A stretch of 43,566 nt of DNA from an uncultured Bacteroidota bacterium (GTDB taxonomy: Bacteria > Bacteroidota > Bacteroidia > JABEUT01): positions 1-43,566 of the forward strand of contig CAIWVW010000059.1 of NCBI GenBank assembly GCA_903916255.1, read 5' to 3'. The translations under genes were made by a program, and so were the position numbers. The notes beneath the pieces are model-generated. The model ran no database searches, was not told the origin of the DNA, and saw nothing but the letters and a program-made list of their open reading frames with translations. Position 1 is the first letter of the stretch, and the number at the start of each line of letters is the position of its first letter. Positions 33,362-41,957 of this stretch are shown here, piece after piece.

Positions 33362-34564
33362 TCATTTAGTATTCCTAATTATTTCTTCCAGTTTATTGTT
33401 CTCGGCATCCCAGCTATAGTTATTAAGTACAAAATAGTACCCGCTCTGCCCAATCATTTTGCCTTTGTCTTCATAAAAAATAAGGTCTTGGATATGCCGC
33501 GCATACTCCTCCGGAGTATCCGCAATTAAAATACTTTCGCCGTTAACTGCCTTTAATGCATTATTTGCAAGTGTGGATGTTATGCAGGGAATCTTCAATG
33601 CCATTGCTTCCAATAATTTATTTTGCAAGCCAATACTCATAAACATAGGCGCGACGAGCATTTTCGCTTTGGCAAAATTCTCGCGTATATCCTCCACCCA
33701 TCCGCTTACTGTAACATAGTTAGAGGCAAGCGCCTTTACTTTAGCCGAAGGATTTGCACCGGAAATCAAAATCTTTAAGCGTGGGTAATTCTTTATAACG
33801 ATAGGGGCAATAGTATTTACAAGGTATTCCGCACTTTCAATATTGGGCGGGTAATTCATATTTCCGTTAAAAATAATATCATATTCTTTCAGGTGGTTGA
33901 GTGGTTTGAAAAAGTGTGAACTCACTCCGTTGGAAATTACCGATATTTTATTTTTTTCAAGATGCTGAATCAAATCTCTGTCTTGCTCTGAGATGATTAT
34001 TTTATTATCGAAGCAATTAAAAATTCTTGATTCATACTTTACTAACCTCTTATACTCCGCACTGTATAAGGGTTTCAAATAAAAAGGAATCTTAGGTAAC
34101 CGCCGTTCAATTCCTTTGGAAAATACATCCATATAGTCCAATGTCTTCGGAATTTGCTTGTACTTTTTCGCAAATTCAGATGTGCGAATTAATTGGCAAA
34201 AAATATGGTCGGGCTTATATTCTGAAATTATTTTATCGATTTGCTTTTGAGCAGAATGCGAATAGAAATAACCAACCTGCCAGGGTATTCTTGTGAAAGT
34301 GGTTCTGACTAAATTCAAAATTACTCTGAATTTCGATAACCTGAAAATTACAACCTCCTTACAAAACTCTTCCAGATGTTTTATTTGCGAAGAGTGAACA
34401 TGTTTATCACTTAAAGCAAACAATACAACCTCATGATGCTTCGCCAATCCTTTAATCTGGTGGTAGGCCCTCAGCTTATCACCCTTTTCAAGCGGATACG
34501 GAAATCGTGATACTATGTAAAGAATTTTCAATTTCTGTAATTTTATTTCCGTTTCAAAATACAT
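33362..34564 (-). CDS. Glycosyltransferase family 4-like protein
   Basis: 400 residues with a GT-B fold: N-half starting LKILYIVSRFPYPLEKGDKLRAYH (cited in part: SRFPYPLEKGDK), which resembles the TIGR03087 sugar-transferase group, and a C-half with FNGNMNYPPN, VSGWVEDIRENFAKAKMLVAPM and GLQNKLLEAMALKIPCITS, the GT4 nucleotide-sugar binding and E-x7-E-like region. It overlaps the upstream glycosyltransferase gene by 22 bp if ATG 34564 is used; a TTG eleven codons in would remove the overlap. It should transfer sugars to a surface polysaccharide or glycan in the cytoplasm. Donor and acceptor unknown. Confidence 0.82.
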   Translation of the reverse strand: MYFETEIKLQKLKILYIVSRFPYPLEKGDKLRAYHQIKGLAKHHEVVLFALSDKHVHSSQIKHLEEFCKEVVIFRLSKFRVILNLVRTTFTRIPWQVGYFYSHSAQKQIDKIISEYKPDHIFCQLIRTSEFAKKYKQIPKTLDYMDVFSKGIERRLPKIPFYLKPLYSAEYKRLVKYESRIFNCFDNKIIISEQDRDLIQHLEKNKISVISNGVSSHFFKPLNHLKEYDIIFNGNMNYPPNIESAEYLVNTIAPIVIKNYPRLKILISGANPSAKVKALASNYVTVSGWVEDIRENFAKAKMLVAPMFMSIGLQNKLLEAMALKIPCITSTLANNALKAVNGESILIADTPEEYARHIQDLIFYEDKGKMIGQSGYYFVLNNYSWDAENNKLEEIIRNTK

Positions 34565-35748
34565 TCATTATAAAACGCTAAAAGCTTTGAACTGGTTTTT
34601 GTTATATCGTAATTTTCCGCCACAAACTTACGGGCATTGTTTCCAAGGCTCTGCTTCAATTTATCATCCGAAAGGCATCTATTCACAGCATCTGCAAATT
34701 GCTTCGGGGTATCTGCCACCATCACATCTTTTTCAAAATCACACGCTATTCCTTCAATACCCACGCTTGTTGTTATTATGGGCTTCCCAAAGGCCATTCC
34801 TTCCAGAATTTTTATCCTTACTCCGCTTCCTGCAAGTAAAGGTACAAGCATAATATCATATTGCTGCATAAAAGATTTGGCATCCATCACCTCCCCGTGA
34901 GATACCGTGTTTTTATAGGTATTATTTCGCAGCCATTTGGGCATATTTCTGCCGGCAATATGAAATTGTGTGCTGGGGAAAGAGCCGACTATTTTAATCC
35001 ACACATTTTTAAAAAACCATTCCATGCCTTGAAGATTGGGCAACCAATCGAGCGCACCGATATAAAATATAGAATTTGGAAATTTAGTTGCCTGTGGATT
35101 ATACTTTGACAAATCCATTCCAAAAGGTATAACAACCATCGGAGCCTTGCACCCTACAATTTTAAACACTTCCATATCTTGCCCTGTAATTGCCGCAATT
35201 CCGTCCACCAACTTCACAACTTTTTCTTCATATTCTTTTAATTGTTTCGTTAGTTTTTTCAAATACCATTTCTTTAATCCGCTCTTCTCTTCCGATGCCA
35301 TTTTCTGCCATATCTGCCATTCCACATTATGCGTCCGCAAAATTATGGGAGCATCCGTATTTTGCCTAATACTATCTAGATAAGGGGTAAGGTACAGCCC
35401 TTCCAAATGAATTATATCGTATTTTCCATTTTGAAGAATTTGAATGAGTTTCTGGTTGAATGCTTCCGACTCAAAGCGAGATATATTGTATGACTTACCA
35501 GAGAAAAGTCCTTTTAAAGCACCAACAGGTTTTACCGAAGTATCTACTTCAACCAACTCTAATAGTCTTTCTTTCCTGAATTTATCCGGAATAGTATTTA
35601 TATCAGCAAAATGCTTTTTGGTATTCATCGCAAGCATCTTCACCTCGCAGCCTGCACTCAGCAATCCTTCTGCAATCGCATTTATTGCAATAACCCCTCC
35701 GTCTTTTTCGGGATATGGAATTTTATTGCAAAGCATTAATACCTTCAT
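34543..35748 (-). CDS. Glycosyltransferase family 4-like protein
   Basis: 401 residues, GT-B fold. The N-domain begins MKVLMLCNKIPYPEKDGGV; the C-domain has FYIGALDWLPNLQGMEWF, DIMLVPLLAGSGVRIKILEGMA (GSGVRIKILEGMAFGKPI is the GT4 signature with E in position) and VAENYDITKTSSKL near the end. It is paired with the other GT4-like gene and lies 31 bp after folB, so the three are probably one transcript. The two proteins are related in fold but clearly diverged, which suggests successive steps of one glycan. Confidence 0.84.
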   Translation of the reverse strand: MKVLMLCNKIPYPEKDGGVIAINAIAEGLLSAGCEVKMLAMNTKKHFADINTIPDKFRKERLLELVEVDTSVKPVGALKGLFSGKSYNISRFESEAFNQKLIQILQNGKYDIIHLEGLYLTPYLDSIRQNTDAPIILRTHNVEWQIWQKMASEEKSGLKKWYLKKLTKQLKEYEEKVVKLVDGIAAITGQDMEVFKIVGCKAPMVVIPFGMDLSKYNPQATKFPNSIFYIGALDWLPNLQGMEWFFKNVWIKIVGSFPSTQFHIAGRNMPKWLRNNTYKNTVSHGEVMDAKSFMQQYDIMLVPLLAGSGVRIKILEGMAFGKPIITTSVGIEGIACDFEKDVMVADTPKQFADAVNRCLSDDKLKQSLGNNARKFVAENYDITKTSSKLLAFYNECILKRK

Positions 35749-35779
35749 TGGCGCGGATGGAAAAATCCAAAATTAAAAA

Positions 35780-36130
35780 TTATAACTCCACAACCACACT
35801 CACCATATCTACTTCTCCGCCTATTGGTGGATTCTTCTTAACCACTTCAACAAACAGGTGTTCGACCGGAGGGAACGCACTTTTCAAATTTTCGGCTATT
35901 CGCTTTGCCACAGGCTCTATTAAATTAGAACGGACAGCCATTTCCTTTTTTACAATTTGGTAAACCTGAACATAATCCACTGTATCTTCCAATTTATCCG
36001 TTTCGGTAGCTTTTGTAAAATCACCGTGAAGGGAAATATTTACCACATATTCTCCGCCAATAACAGCCTCTTCAGGCATACAGCCGTGATAAGCGTAAAT
36101 CCGTATTCCCCTGATATTTATTGTATGCAA
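35780..36130 (-). CDS. folB: Dihydroneopterin aldolase
   Basis: 116 residues from a TTG start at 36130 (TTG CAT ACA ATA AAT); no ATG or GTG is suitably placed, and the -7 box at 36147-36154 limits the start. It is the tetrahydrofolate pathway aldolase that gives 6-hydroxymethyl-dihydropterin and glycolaldehyde. Visible features are IRIYAYHGCMPEE (with the Tyr and Glu of the active site near 12-22), DYVQVYQIVKKEM and VEVVKKNPPIGGEVD, with the conserved Lys near 100. The PPIGG segment is native to the family here. First gene of an operon with two glycosyltransferases. Confidence 0.9.
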   Translation of the reverse strand: MHTINIRGIRIYAYHGCMPEEAVIGGEYVVNISLHGDFTKATETDKLEDTVDYVQVYQIVKKEMAVRSNLIEPVAKRIAENLKSAFPPVEHLFVEVVKKNPPIGGEVDMVSVVVEL

Positions 36131-36146
36131 AATCTTTATTTTGTGA

Positions 36147-36154
36147 CAAAACTA
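36147..36154 (-). promoter_or_regulatory. -7 box TAGTTTTG for folB
   Basis: On the minus strand, 16 bp before the TTG start, leaving a leader of a few bases. No clear -33 element. Confidence 0.4.
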
Positions 36155-36238
36155 ATGATTTATCAGGTTGAAATTTGAAAGAAAAACATTACTTACTCAA
36201 TTCTCCTTATATTTAACCACCAGATAACTTACTTAACT

Positions 36239-37225
36239 ATGACATCCAGAAGAGACTTTATAAAAAAATCAGCATTCGCATCAGCATTTGTACTTGGCGG
36301 CTTGCCAAAATTTGGGAAAGCGAAAGCCCTGACCTACTCCACTAATGTAAGAAAGCCGATTGTACTATCTACATGGGGCCATGGTATCCCGGCCAATGAT
36401 GCCGCCTGGAAAGTATTATCAAGTGGAGGAAGGGCATTGGATGCCGTTGAGCAAGGCGTAATGGTTACCGAAGCCGACCCCAAGAATACCAGCGTAGGGT
36501 TAGGCGGCACCCCGGACCGTGACGGGCATGTAACCCTAGATGCCTCAATTATGGATGAAAAAGGCAATGCCGGTTCTGTAGCATTTCTGGAACACATCCT
36601 CCACCCTATTTCGGTTGCCAGAGCAGTTATGGAAAAAACCCCGCATGTCATGCTAGTTGGAGAAGGAGCCTATCAATTTGCACTTGAAAATGGCTTTAAA
36701 AGGTCTGCACAGGAAATGTCGCCGGAAATGAAAGTTGCATGGGAAAAGTGGAAAACGGAAAACCATTATCAACCTGTAATAGATAAAAACAACCACGATA
36801 CAATAGGTATGGTGGCTATGGATGCAAACGGTGATGTTTCCGGTTCATGCACCACCAGCGGCCTGGGTTGGAAAATAAGGGGTCGCGTGGGCGACTCCCC
36901 CATTATTGGGGCCGGTATGTACGCCGATAATGAAGTTGGGGCTGCCTGTGCTACAGGTTTAGGTGAAGCCGTAATTAAAATATGCGGCTCACACCTGATA
37001 GTTGAATTGATGCGCAATGGCAAAACCCCACAGGAAGCCTGTGAAGAAGCCGTAAAGCGGATTGCAAAAAAACAGAGCAACTATAAAACCTTCCAGGTCG
37101 GTTTTCTTGCCCTCAATAAAAATGGAGATATCGGAGCTTACGCCATAGGAAAGGGATTCAATTATGCTTTGGCAGTAAATGGTGAAAACAAGTTATTTGA
37201 TTCAGATTATTTGGTGAAGGAGTAA
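36239..37225 (+). CDS. Glycosylasparaginase (N4-(beta-N-acetylglucosaminyl)-L-asparaginase) with Tat signal
   Basis: 328 residues. The N-terminus has the twin-arginine motif SRRDFIKK with a hydrophobic stretch (ASAFVLGG) and FGKAKA, so it is likely exported folded by Tat. The Ntn-hydrolase motif is HDTIGMVAMD; autocleavage should fall before T188, the new nucleophile. The beta chain has CTTSGLGWKIRGRVGDSPIIGAG and YADNEVGAACATGLGE. The family splits the GlcNAc-Asn bond of N-glycopeptides (or acts on isoaspartyl peptides or asparagine). Glycan-degrading Bacteroidota often encode it. Monocistronic; a palindromic repeat follows the stop. Confidence 0.9.
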   Translation: MTSRRDFIKKSAFASAFVLGGLPKFGKAKALTYSTNVRKPIVLSTWGHGIPANDAAWKVLSSGGRALDAVEQGVMVTEADPKNTSVGLGGTPDRDGHVTLDASIMDEKGNAGSVAFLEHILHPISVARAVMEKTPHVMLVGEGAYQFALENGFKRSAQEMSPEMKVAWEKWKTENHYQPVIDKNNHDTIGMVAMDANGDVSGSCTTSGLGWKIRGRVGDSPIIGAGMYADNEVGAACATGLGEAVIKICGSHLIVELMRNGKTPQEACEEAVKRIAKKQSNYKTFQVGFLALNKNGDIGAYAIGKGFNYALAVNGENKLFDSDYLVKE

Positions 37226-37230
37226 CATTA

Positions 37231-37306
37231 TGCCACAGATTTCACAGATTGAAATACCCGGTGAATGCAAATTATATTGCGAATTTAATCTGTGAAAACT
37301 GCGGCA
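37231..37306. repeat. CACAGATT inverted-repeat element
   Basis: The arms (37231-37250 and 37287-37306) are 20 bp, pairing at 18 positions (CCACAGATTTCACAGATT against AATCTGTGAAAACTGCGG), with a 36-bp AT-rich spacer. GCCACAGATT-type repeats are known intergenic elements. It may also end transcription from the glycosylasparaginase gene. Confidence 0.7.
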
Positions 37307-37360
37307 ATTTTCCATTTTTCAATACTTATTAACATCACACTAAAAAAGAGCACGAAAGAC

Positions 37361-37368
37361 TAACTTTG
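37361..37368 (+). promoter_or_regulatory. -7 box TAACTTTG for dnaE
   Basis: Identical to the ruvX box, 35 bp before ATG 37404. No clear -33 element. Confidence 0.4.
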
Positions 37369-37403
37369 CAATCCTTAAAAAATTAAGGGCTACAAAGAGA
37401 CTT

Positions 37404-40400
37404 ATGCCGGACTTCACACACCTACACGTACATACTAAATATTCCTTACTGGACGGGGCTTCCCAAGTAACCCCGCTGATGAAAAAAGCCAAGGAAAATG
37501 GAATGAAAGCCATTGCCATTACCGACCACGGCAATATGCTTGGCGTTCCTGAATTTTGTGCCGAAGCGGAGAAGATGGATTTGCTCCCGATTATTGGTTG
37601 CGAGTTTTATTTAGCACCCCGCAGCCGGTTCGATAAAACAAAAGTGGAAGGCAGCGAGGAAAAGAATTATTACCACCAATTACTTCTTGCAAAAAACCCC
37701 ATTGGTTATAAAAATATCTCAAAACTTTGTTCCTTTGGTTTCATAGATGGCTACTATTACAAACCAAGGATAGACAGGGAACTAATCAAGCAATATAAAG
37801 AGGGTTTAATCGCAACAACATCCTGCCTTGCCAGCGAGGTAAACCGCACCATTATTGACAAAGGCGAAGAAGCGGGGGAAAAAGTATTCCTCGAATGGAG
37901 GGAGATTTTCGGCGAAGACTATTACATAGAGCTCCAGCGACACGGCATTGATGAGCAGAATATTTGCAATGAAATTCTCAAAAAGTGGAGCAAAAAATAC
38001 AATGTAAAAATCATTGCTACGAACGATGTCCACTATGTAGACTTACAGGATGCGGAAGCGCAGGATATTCTGCTTTGCATACAAACAGGTAAAGATTTCA
38101 GCGACCCTAAACGGATGCGTTTCGATAATGACCAGTTCTTCTTTAAGACACAGGAGGAAATGAACCATTTGTTTAAGGATAGCCCTGAAGCGATTGATAA
38201 TACTGGAGAAGTAGTCTCCAAGATTGAAAAAATTAGTTTAAAAAGGGCCCTGCAACTTCCGGTTTATAATTTGCCGGAGGGGTTCACGACGGCAGATGAT
38301 TATCTGCGCCACCTTACAATTGAAGGTGCCAAACGGAAATACCAAAGCATAACCGAGGAAGTCCGCAACCGGATTGAGTTTGAATTAAGCGAAATAAAGA
38401 TTACCGGATACGCCGGATACTTCCTAATCGTTCAGGATTTTATTGCAGCAGCCAAGCGGTTAGATGTATGGGTAGGCCCCGGACGTGGCTCTGCGGCCAG
38501 TTCCATTGTTGCATATTGCACAGGCATTACAAATATTGACCCTGTTGGATATAATTTGCTTTTCGAGCGGTTCCTAACATCCGAGCGGGTTTCCATGCCT
38601 GATATAGATATTGACTTTGACGATAAAGGCCGTGAAAAGGTTATTCAATATGTAGTTGATAAATACGGGCGCGAGCGGGTTGCGCAGATTGTTACCATCG
38701 GAACGATGGCTGCCAAAAGTGCCGTAAAAGATGTGGCACGTACTTTGAAAGTTCCTTTACAGGAAGCGAACCGGTTAACCAAATTGATTCCTTTTCAGGC
38801 CAAAGATTTGGCGGATGCCATTGACAAGTCAAAAGAATTGTCGGACATATTAAAGGAGAAAGATACCGACCTTGGAAAGACATTAAGGCTTGCAACAGTA
38901 TTGGATGGAACCGCTCGCCAGACGGGTATACACGCAGCAGGAATTATTATTGCACCAGATGACATAAAGGAGTTCCTGCCTGTGCTTACAAACAAAGACT
39001 CTGAACTTTATATTACCCAATATGAAGGCCAGTTTGTTGAGAAAGTCGGAATGTTAAAGATGGACTTCCTCGGACTGAAAACCCTTACCATCCTTAAGGA
39101 AGCGATAGCACTTATTAAGAAAACAAGGGGCATTGAAATAGATGTTGATAAAATCCCGATTGACGATAAAAAAACCTACGAACTATTCCAACGCGGTGAA
39201 ATGATTGGCGTGTTCCAGTTCGAGTCGCAGGGAATGCAGGCTTATTTAAAGGAATTAAAGCCGACCAATATTGAGGACCTTATTGCCATGAACGCCCTTT
39301 ACCGTCCGGGACCTATGGATGATATTCCTTCCTATATTCTGCGGAAAAACGGTAAAGAAAAACCGTATTACTTTCATCCGCTTGCGGAAAATATCCTGAA
39401 ACCCACCTTTGGCGTTATAGTATACCAGGAACAGGTGATGCTTATCTCGCAAGTGATGGCGGGCTTTACCCGTGGCCAGGCCGATATGTTGCGTAAAGCA
39501 ATGGGTAAAAAAGACATGGCGCTGCTGGCAAAACAAAAAGACCAGTTTATAAGTGGCTCCATTGCAAAAGGCGTGGATGAAAAAGTCGCTAATGAGTTAT
39601 TCGATAAGATGGCGAAGTTTGGCGGCTATGGCTTTAACCGTGCGCACGCTGCGGCATACTCTGTGTTGGCATACCAAACAGGTTACCTGAAAGCCAACTT
39701 CCTGCCGGAATATATGGCATCGGTGCTCACCAACAGTATGGGTGATATTGAAAAACTTACCTTCTTTATTGACGAGTGCCGCAAAATGGGCCTCACTGTC
39801 CTTGGGCCGGATTTAAATAAGAGTGAACACATATTTTCTGTTACACCAAAAGGGGAAATAAGTTTTGGATTAGGTGCAGTGAAAGGTGTTGGCGAAGCAG
39901 CCGTAGCCGCTATTGTAGCAGAGCGCGAAACCAACGGGCTATTTAAAGATGTATATGATTTAATGAGCCGGGTTAATCTGCGGAGCGCGAATAAAAAGAC
40001 CTTTGAAAGCCTTATCATGGCAGGCGCTTTCGACTCGTTGGGGACAGCGCACCGTGCACAATACTTCCACCAGGAGAATGGTAAAGCATCATTCCTCGAA
40101 GCACTAATCCGGTTTGGAAATGCCGTGCAGGATGCAAGCACACAAGGACAAAATTCCCTCTTTGGAGAGACCATAGACAGTTCTGTTTCCAAGCCTGTAC
40201 CCGTTATATCTGCCCCGTGGAGCCGCATTGAACTCATCAATAAAGAAAAGGAAGTGGCAGGGTTTTATATCTCCGGGCATCCGTTGGATGATTACAAATT
40301 TGATATTGATAATTTCTGCACCGTAAAATTAAATGCGCTGGAAGACCTCACCCCTTTTAAAGCAAAAGAGATTTCCATTGCAGGAATAGTTACGGAAGCG

Positions 40401-40865
40401 GCTCACCGATTGACCCAGGGCGGCAAACAGTTCGGCAGTTTTTCGCTGGAAGATTATTATGGGAAAATATCGATGATGCTATGGCAGGACGATTACCTGA
40501 AATGGAAACATTATTTGGAAAACGGACAGTTTTTATTTGTAAAAGCGAAGGTGAGCAACCGATTTAATACGGAACAGCTGGAATTAAAAGTCACGCAGAT
40601 TTATTTACTCAACTCGATACGTGAAAAGTACTCGAAGAGCCTGACACTTCAAATACCGTTGAAAGATGTTTCGGCAGATATGGCAAAATATATCAGCGAT
40701 ATTACCAGCGGCTCACCGGGAGTTTGCAGCCTGAAGATTGCACTATTCGACCCGGAAGATAATATGAGTGTGGAACTGATATCTAAAAAGATACGCTTCA
40801 ACCTGAGTAATGATATTATTAATCAGGTGCAAAAGATGAACGGCGTAAGTATGAAGCTTAATTAG
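37404..40865 (+). CDS. dnaE: DNA polymerase III subunit alpha (DnaE type)
   Basis: 1153 residues. It is the replicative polymerase. The N-terminal PHP domain has its metal ligands: HLHVHTKYSLLDGA, ITDHGNMLG, GCEFYLAPR, YYHQLLLAKN and NDVHY, so unlike the E. coli protein it may keep a PHP-type exonuclease. The palm acids are PDIDIDFDDKGRE (D400, D402) and KMDFLGLKT (D554). After the fingers (RPGPMDDIPSYI, GYGFNRAHAAAYSVLAYQTGYLK) come the HhH region (GLGAVKGVGEAAV) and a C-terminal OB domain (ISIAGIVTEAAHR, FSLEDYYGKISMMLW). Length is near the E. coli value (1160). It converges on the next gene with 9 bp between. Confidence 0.97.
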   Translation: MPDFTHLHVHTKYSLLDGASQVTPLMKKAKENGMKAIAITDHGNMLGVPEFCAEAEKMDLLPIIGCEFYLAPRSRFDKTKVEGSEEKNYYHQLLLAKNPIGYKNISKLCSFGFIDGYYYKPRIDRELIKQYKEGLIATTSCLASEVNRTIIDKGEEAGEKVFLEWREIFGEDYYIELQRHGIDEQNICNEILKKWSKKYNVKIIATNDVHYVDLQDAEAQDILLCIQTGKDFSDPKRMRFDNDQFFFKTQEEMNHLFKDSPEAIDNTGEVVSKIEKISLKRALQLPVYNLPEGFTTADDYLRHLTIEGAKRKYQSITEEVRNRIEFELSEIKITGYAGYFLIVQDFIAAAKRLDVWVGPGRGSAASSIVAYCTGITNIDPVGYNLLFERFLTSERVSMPDIDIDFDDKGREKVIQYVVDKYGRERVAQIVTIGTMAAKSAVKDVARTLKVPLQEANRLTKLIPFQAKDLADAIDKSKELSDILKEKDTDLGKTLRLATVLDGTARQTGIHAAGIIIAPDDIKEFLPVLTNKDSELYITQYEGQFVEKVGMLKMDFLGLKTLTILKEAIALIKKTRGIEIDVDKIPIDDKKTYELFQRGEMIGVFQFESQGMQAYLKELKPTNIEDLIAMNALYRPGPMDDIPSYILRKNGKEKPYYFHPLAENILKPTFGVIVYQEQVMLISQVMAGFTRGQADMLRKAMGKKDMALLAKQKDQFISGSIAKGVDEKVANELFDKMAKFGGYGFNRAHAAAYSVLAYQTGYLKANFLPEYMASVLTNSMGDIEKLTFFIDECRKMGLTVLGPDLNKSEHIFSVTPKGEISFGLGAVKGVGEAAVAAIVAERETNGLFKDVYDLMSRVNLRSANKKTFESLIMAGAFDSLGTAHRAQYFHQENGKASFLEALIRFGNAVQDASTQGQNSLFGETIDSSVSKPVPVISAPWSRIELINKEKEVAGFYISGHPLDDYKFDIDNFCTVKLNALEDLTPFKAKEISIAGIVTEAAHRLTQGGKQFGSFSLEDYYGKISMMLWQDDYLKWKHYLENGQFLFVKAKVSNRFNTEQLELKVTQIYLLNSIREKYSKSLTLQIPLKDVSADMAKYISDITSGSPGVCSLKIALFDPEDNMSVELISKKIRFNLSNDIINQVQKMNGVSMKLN

Positions 40866-40874
40866 GAGTTTTTC

Positions 40875-41618
40875 TTACCAATCCCAATCGACCCGGTAGG
40901 CATTGCCGGCAATAGGATTGTCGACCGTCCAGATAAGCGAAGTAGAGTCAGTTTGATAATGTAACGCTTGCCCGTCAATAACCCGGAAATCATCGCGGTT
41001 GTAAAAAAAGGAAGTGCTGAACCTGAACCTTCTGCCCATTTTATTTTTCGGGAAATCAATTCGCAAAACCATTCTTTGGGTAGGAAGCAAAATACCCATC
41101 GAACACCAATTGGTAACCGTATCGGTAAATCCCTGGTACCTTACCGACTGTATATTGGCCTGAAATTGTTTATCAATCATCTCCCTTGAAACATCCAAAA
41201 TAGCCAGCTCCTGATTTTTAATTATTCCCCACCACTCGAATTTCAAGTCGATGGACTTTTGAACTATCGGGTGAGACTGCGATGTAAACTTAGGGTCGGA
41301 GCCGGAAGACGTGGCCAGTATACAAAATTCGTTGCCCTCATCCCTGATTTTTTTCACCGTATACCAATCTGAAAATATGGCCTTGCCCGATAAATCATCG
41401 GGATTTTTTGAAATAGTAGGTGTCCATTTTGTTAAATCGACGGTACGTTTAGCTTCCAATACCAGAAAGTTTGGAAAAGCACGCTCCAACGTATTCCAAT
41501 GGAATTTACTCCAAATGAAATCCTTTACACCCAAAGAAACCGCAACAGATATAATGGCAGTAATAACTACTACTATAATTGTATTCGACTTGGAAAATCC
41601 GCTTCCTTTTTCTGTCAT
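40875..41618 (-). CDS. Membrane-anchored hypothetical protein
   Basis: 247 residues. A polar N-tail (MTEKGSGFSKSN), one transmembrane helix (TIIVVVITAIISVAVSLGV, about 13-31), then a soluble domain, probably outside the cytoplasm. The domain is rich in aromatic strands (FEWWGIIKNQELAILDV, WCSMGILLPTQRMVLRIDFP, RVDWDW at the end). No family or catalytic motif is recognised. It is convergent with dnaE and upstream of a repeat-rich gap. Confidence 0.75.
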   Translation of the reverse strand: MTEKGSGFSKSNTIIVVVITAIISVAVSLGVKDFIWSKFHWNTLERAFPNFLVLEAKRTVDLTKWTPTISKNPDDLSGKAIFSDWYTVKKIRDEGNEFCILATSSGSDPKFTSQSHPIVQKSIDLKFEWWGIIKNQELAILDVSREMIDKQFQANIQSVRYQGFTDTVTNWCSMGILLPTQRMVLRIDFPKNKMGRRFRFSTSFFYNRDDFRVIDGQALHYQTDSTSLIWTVDNPIAGNAYRVDWDW

Positions 41619-41679
41619 AATGAACTACTAACAGCCAAATATAGACTTTTTATAAATAAACGGTACTGATTTCGGATTT

Positions 41680-41826
41680 TCAACACAGAGCGCGCAGAGT
41701 GAACAGAGCCTCACGGAGAAATTGCATTTACTTTGTGCACTTTGTGAAAACTTGGTGTACTTTGTGGTGAAGAATACATAACCACAAAGGACAGAAAGGA
41801 AAGACACACAGAGGGGCACAAAGGAA
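41680..41826. repeat. ACCACAAAG / ACTTTGTG dispersed repeat region
   Basis: Multiple degenerate units: CTTTGTGCACTTTGTG and CTTTGTGGT on one side, ACCACAAAGGACAGAAAGG and GGGGCACAAAGG on the other, so the two halves are inverted. ACCACAAAGGCACAAAG-type repeats are common between genes in Bacteroidota. Part of the 339-bp gap 41619-41957, which holds no gene I can support. Confidence 0.7.
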
Positions 41827-41850
41827 ATGCCCGATAGGGACAACCCGAAT

Positions 41851-41880
41851 TACATATGGAGCATCCCTACGGGACGCAAA
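41851..41880. repeat. GGAGCATCCCTACGGGACGC repeat
   Basis: A short palindrome-centred unit (CCCTACGGGA) of a type seen repeatedly between genes in Bacteroidota. Only one copy is in this window, so its repeat nature rests on general knowledge. Confidence 0.4.
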
Positions 41881-41932
41881 AATGCGCGGGGATTAATGTG
41901 GATTGCCAAGCGGGGGTTTTTATAAAAATTAT

Positions 41933-41940
41933 TATTTTTG
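41933..41940 (+). promoter_or_regulatory. -7 box TATTTTTG for the PD-(D/E)XK-like gene
   Basis: 17 bp before ATG 41958, in an AT-rich stretch. No -33 element at the usual spacing. Confidence 0.4.
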
Positions 41941-41957
41941 TACAATAAAATAAGTCT

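Noticed and set aside
33305-33529. Plus-strand frame beginning MGFRHCEERSNLYN
   Set aside because: HCEERSN is the well-known translation of the CATTGCGAGGAACGAAGC repeat; the rest is antisense to a glycosyltransferase.
35800-35830. PPIGGE in folB as a repeat-derived insertion, by analogy with SSPPVGGEES at 28490
   Set aside because: A Pro-Pro-Ile-x-Gly segment is native to this place in dihydroneopterin aldolases, and the DNA palindrome is poor.
41628-41843. 71-codon minus-strand frame (VPLCVSFLSVLCGYVFFTT…)
   Set aside because: It is the translation of the ACCACAAAG/ACTTTGTG dispersed repeat, a usual false gene call.
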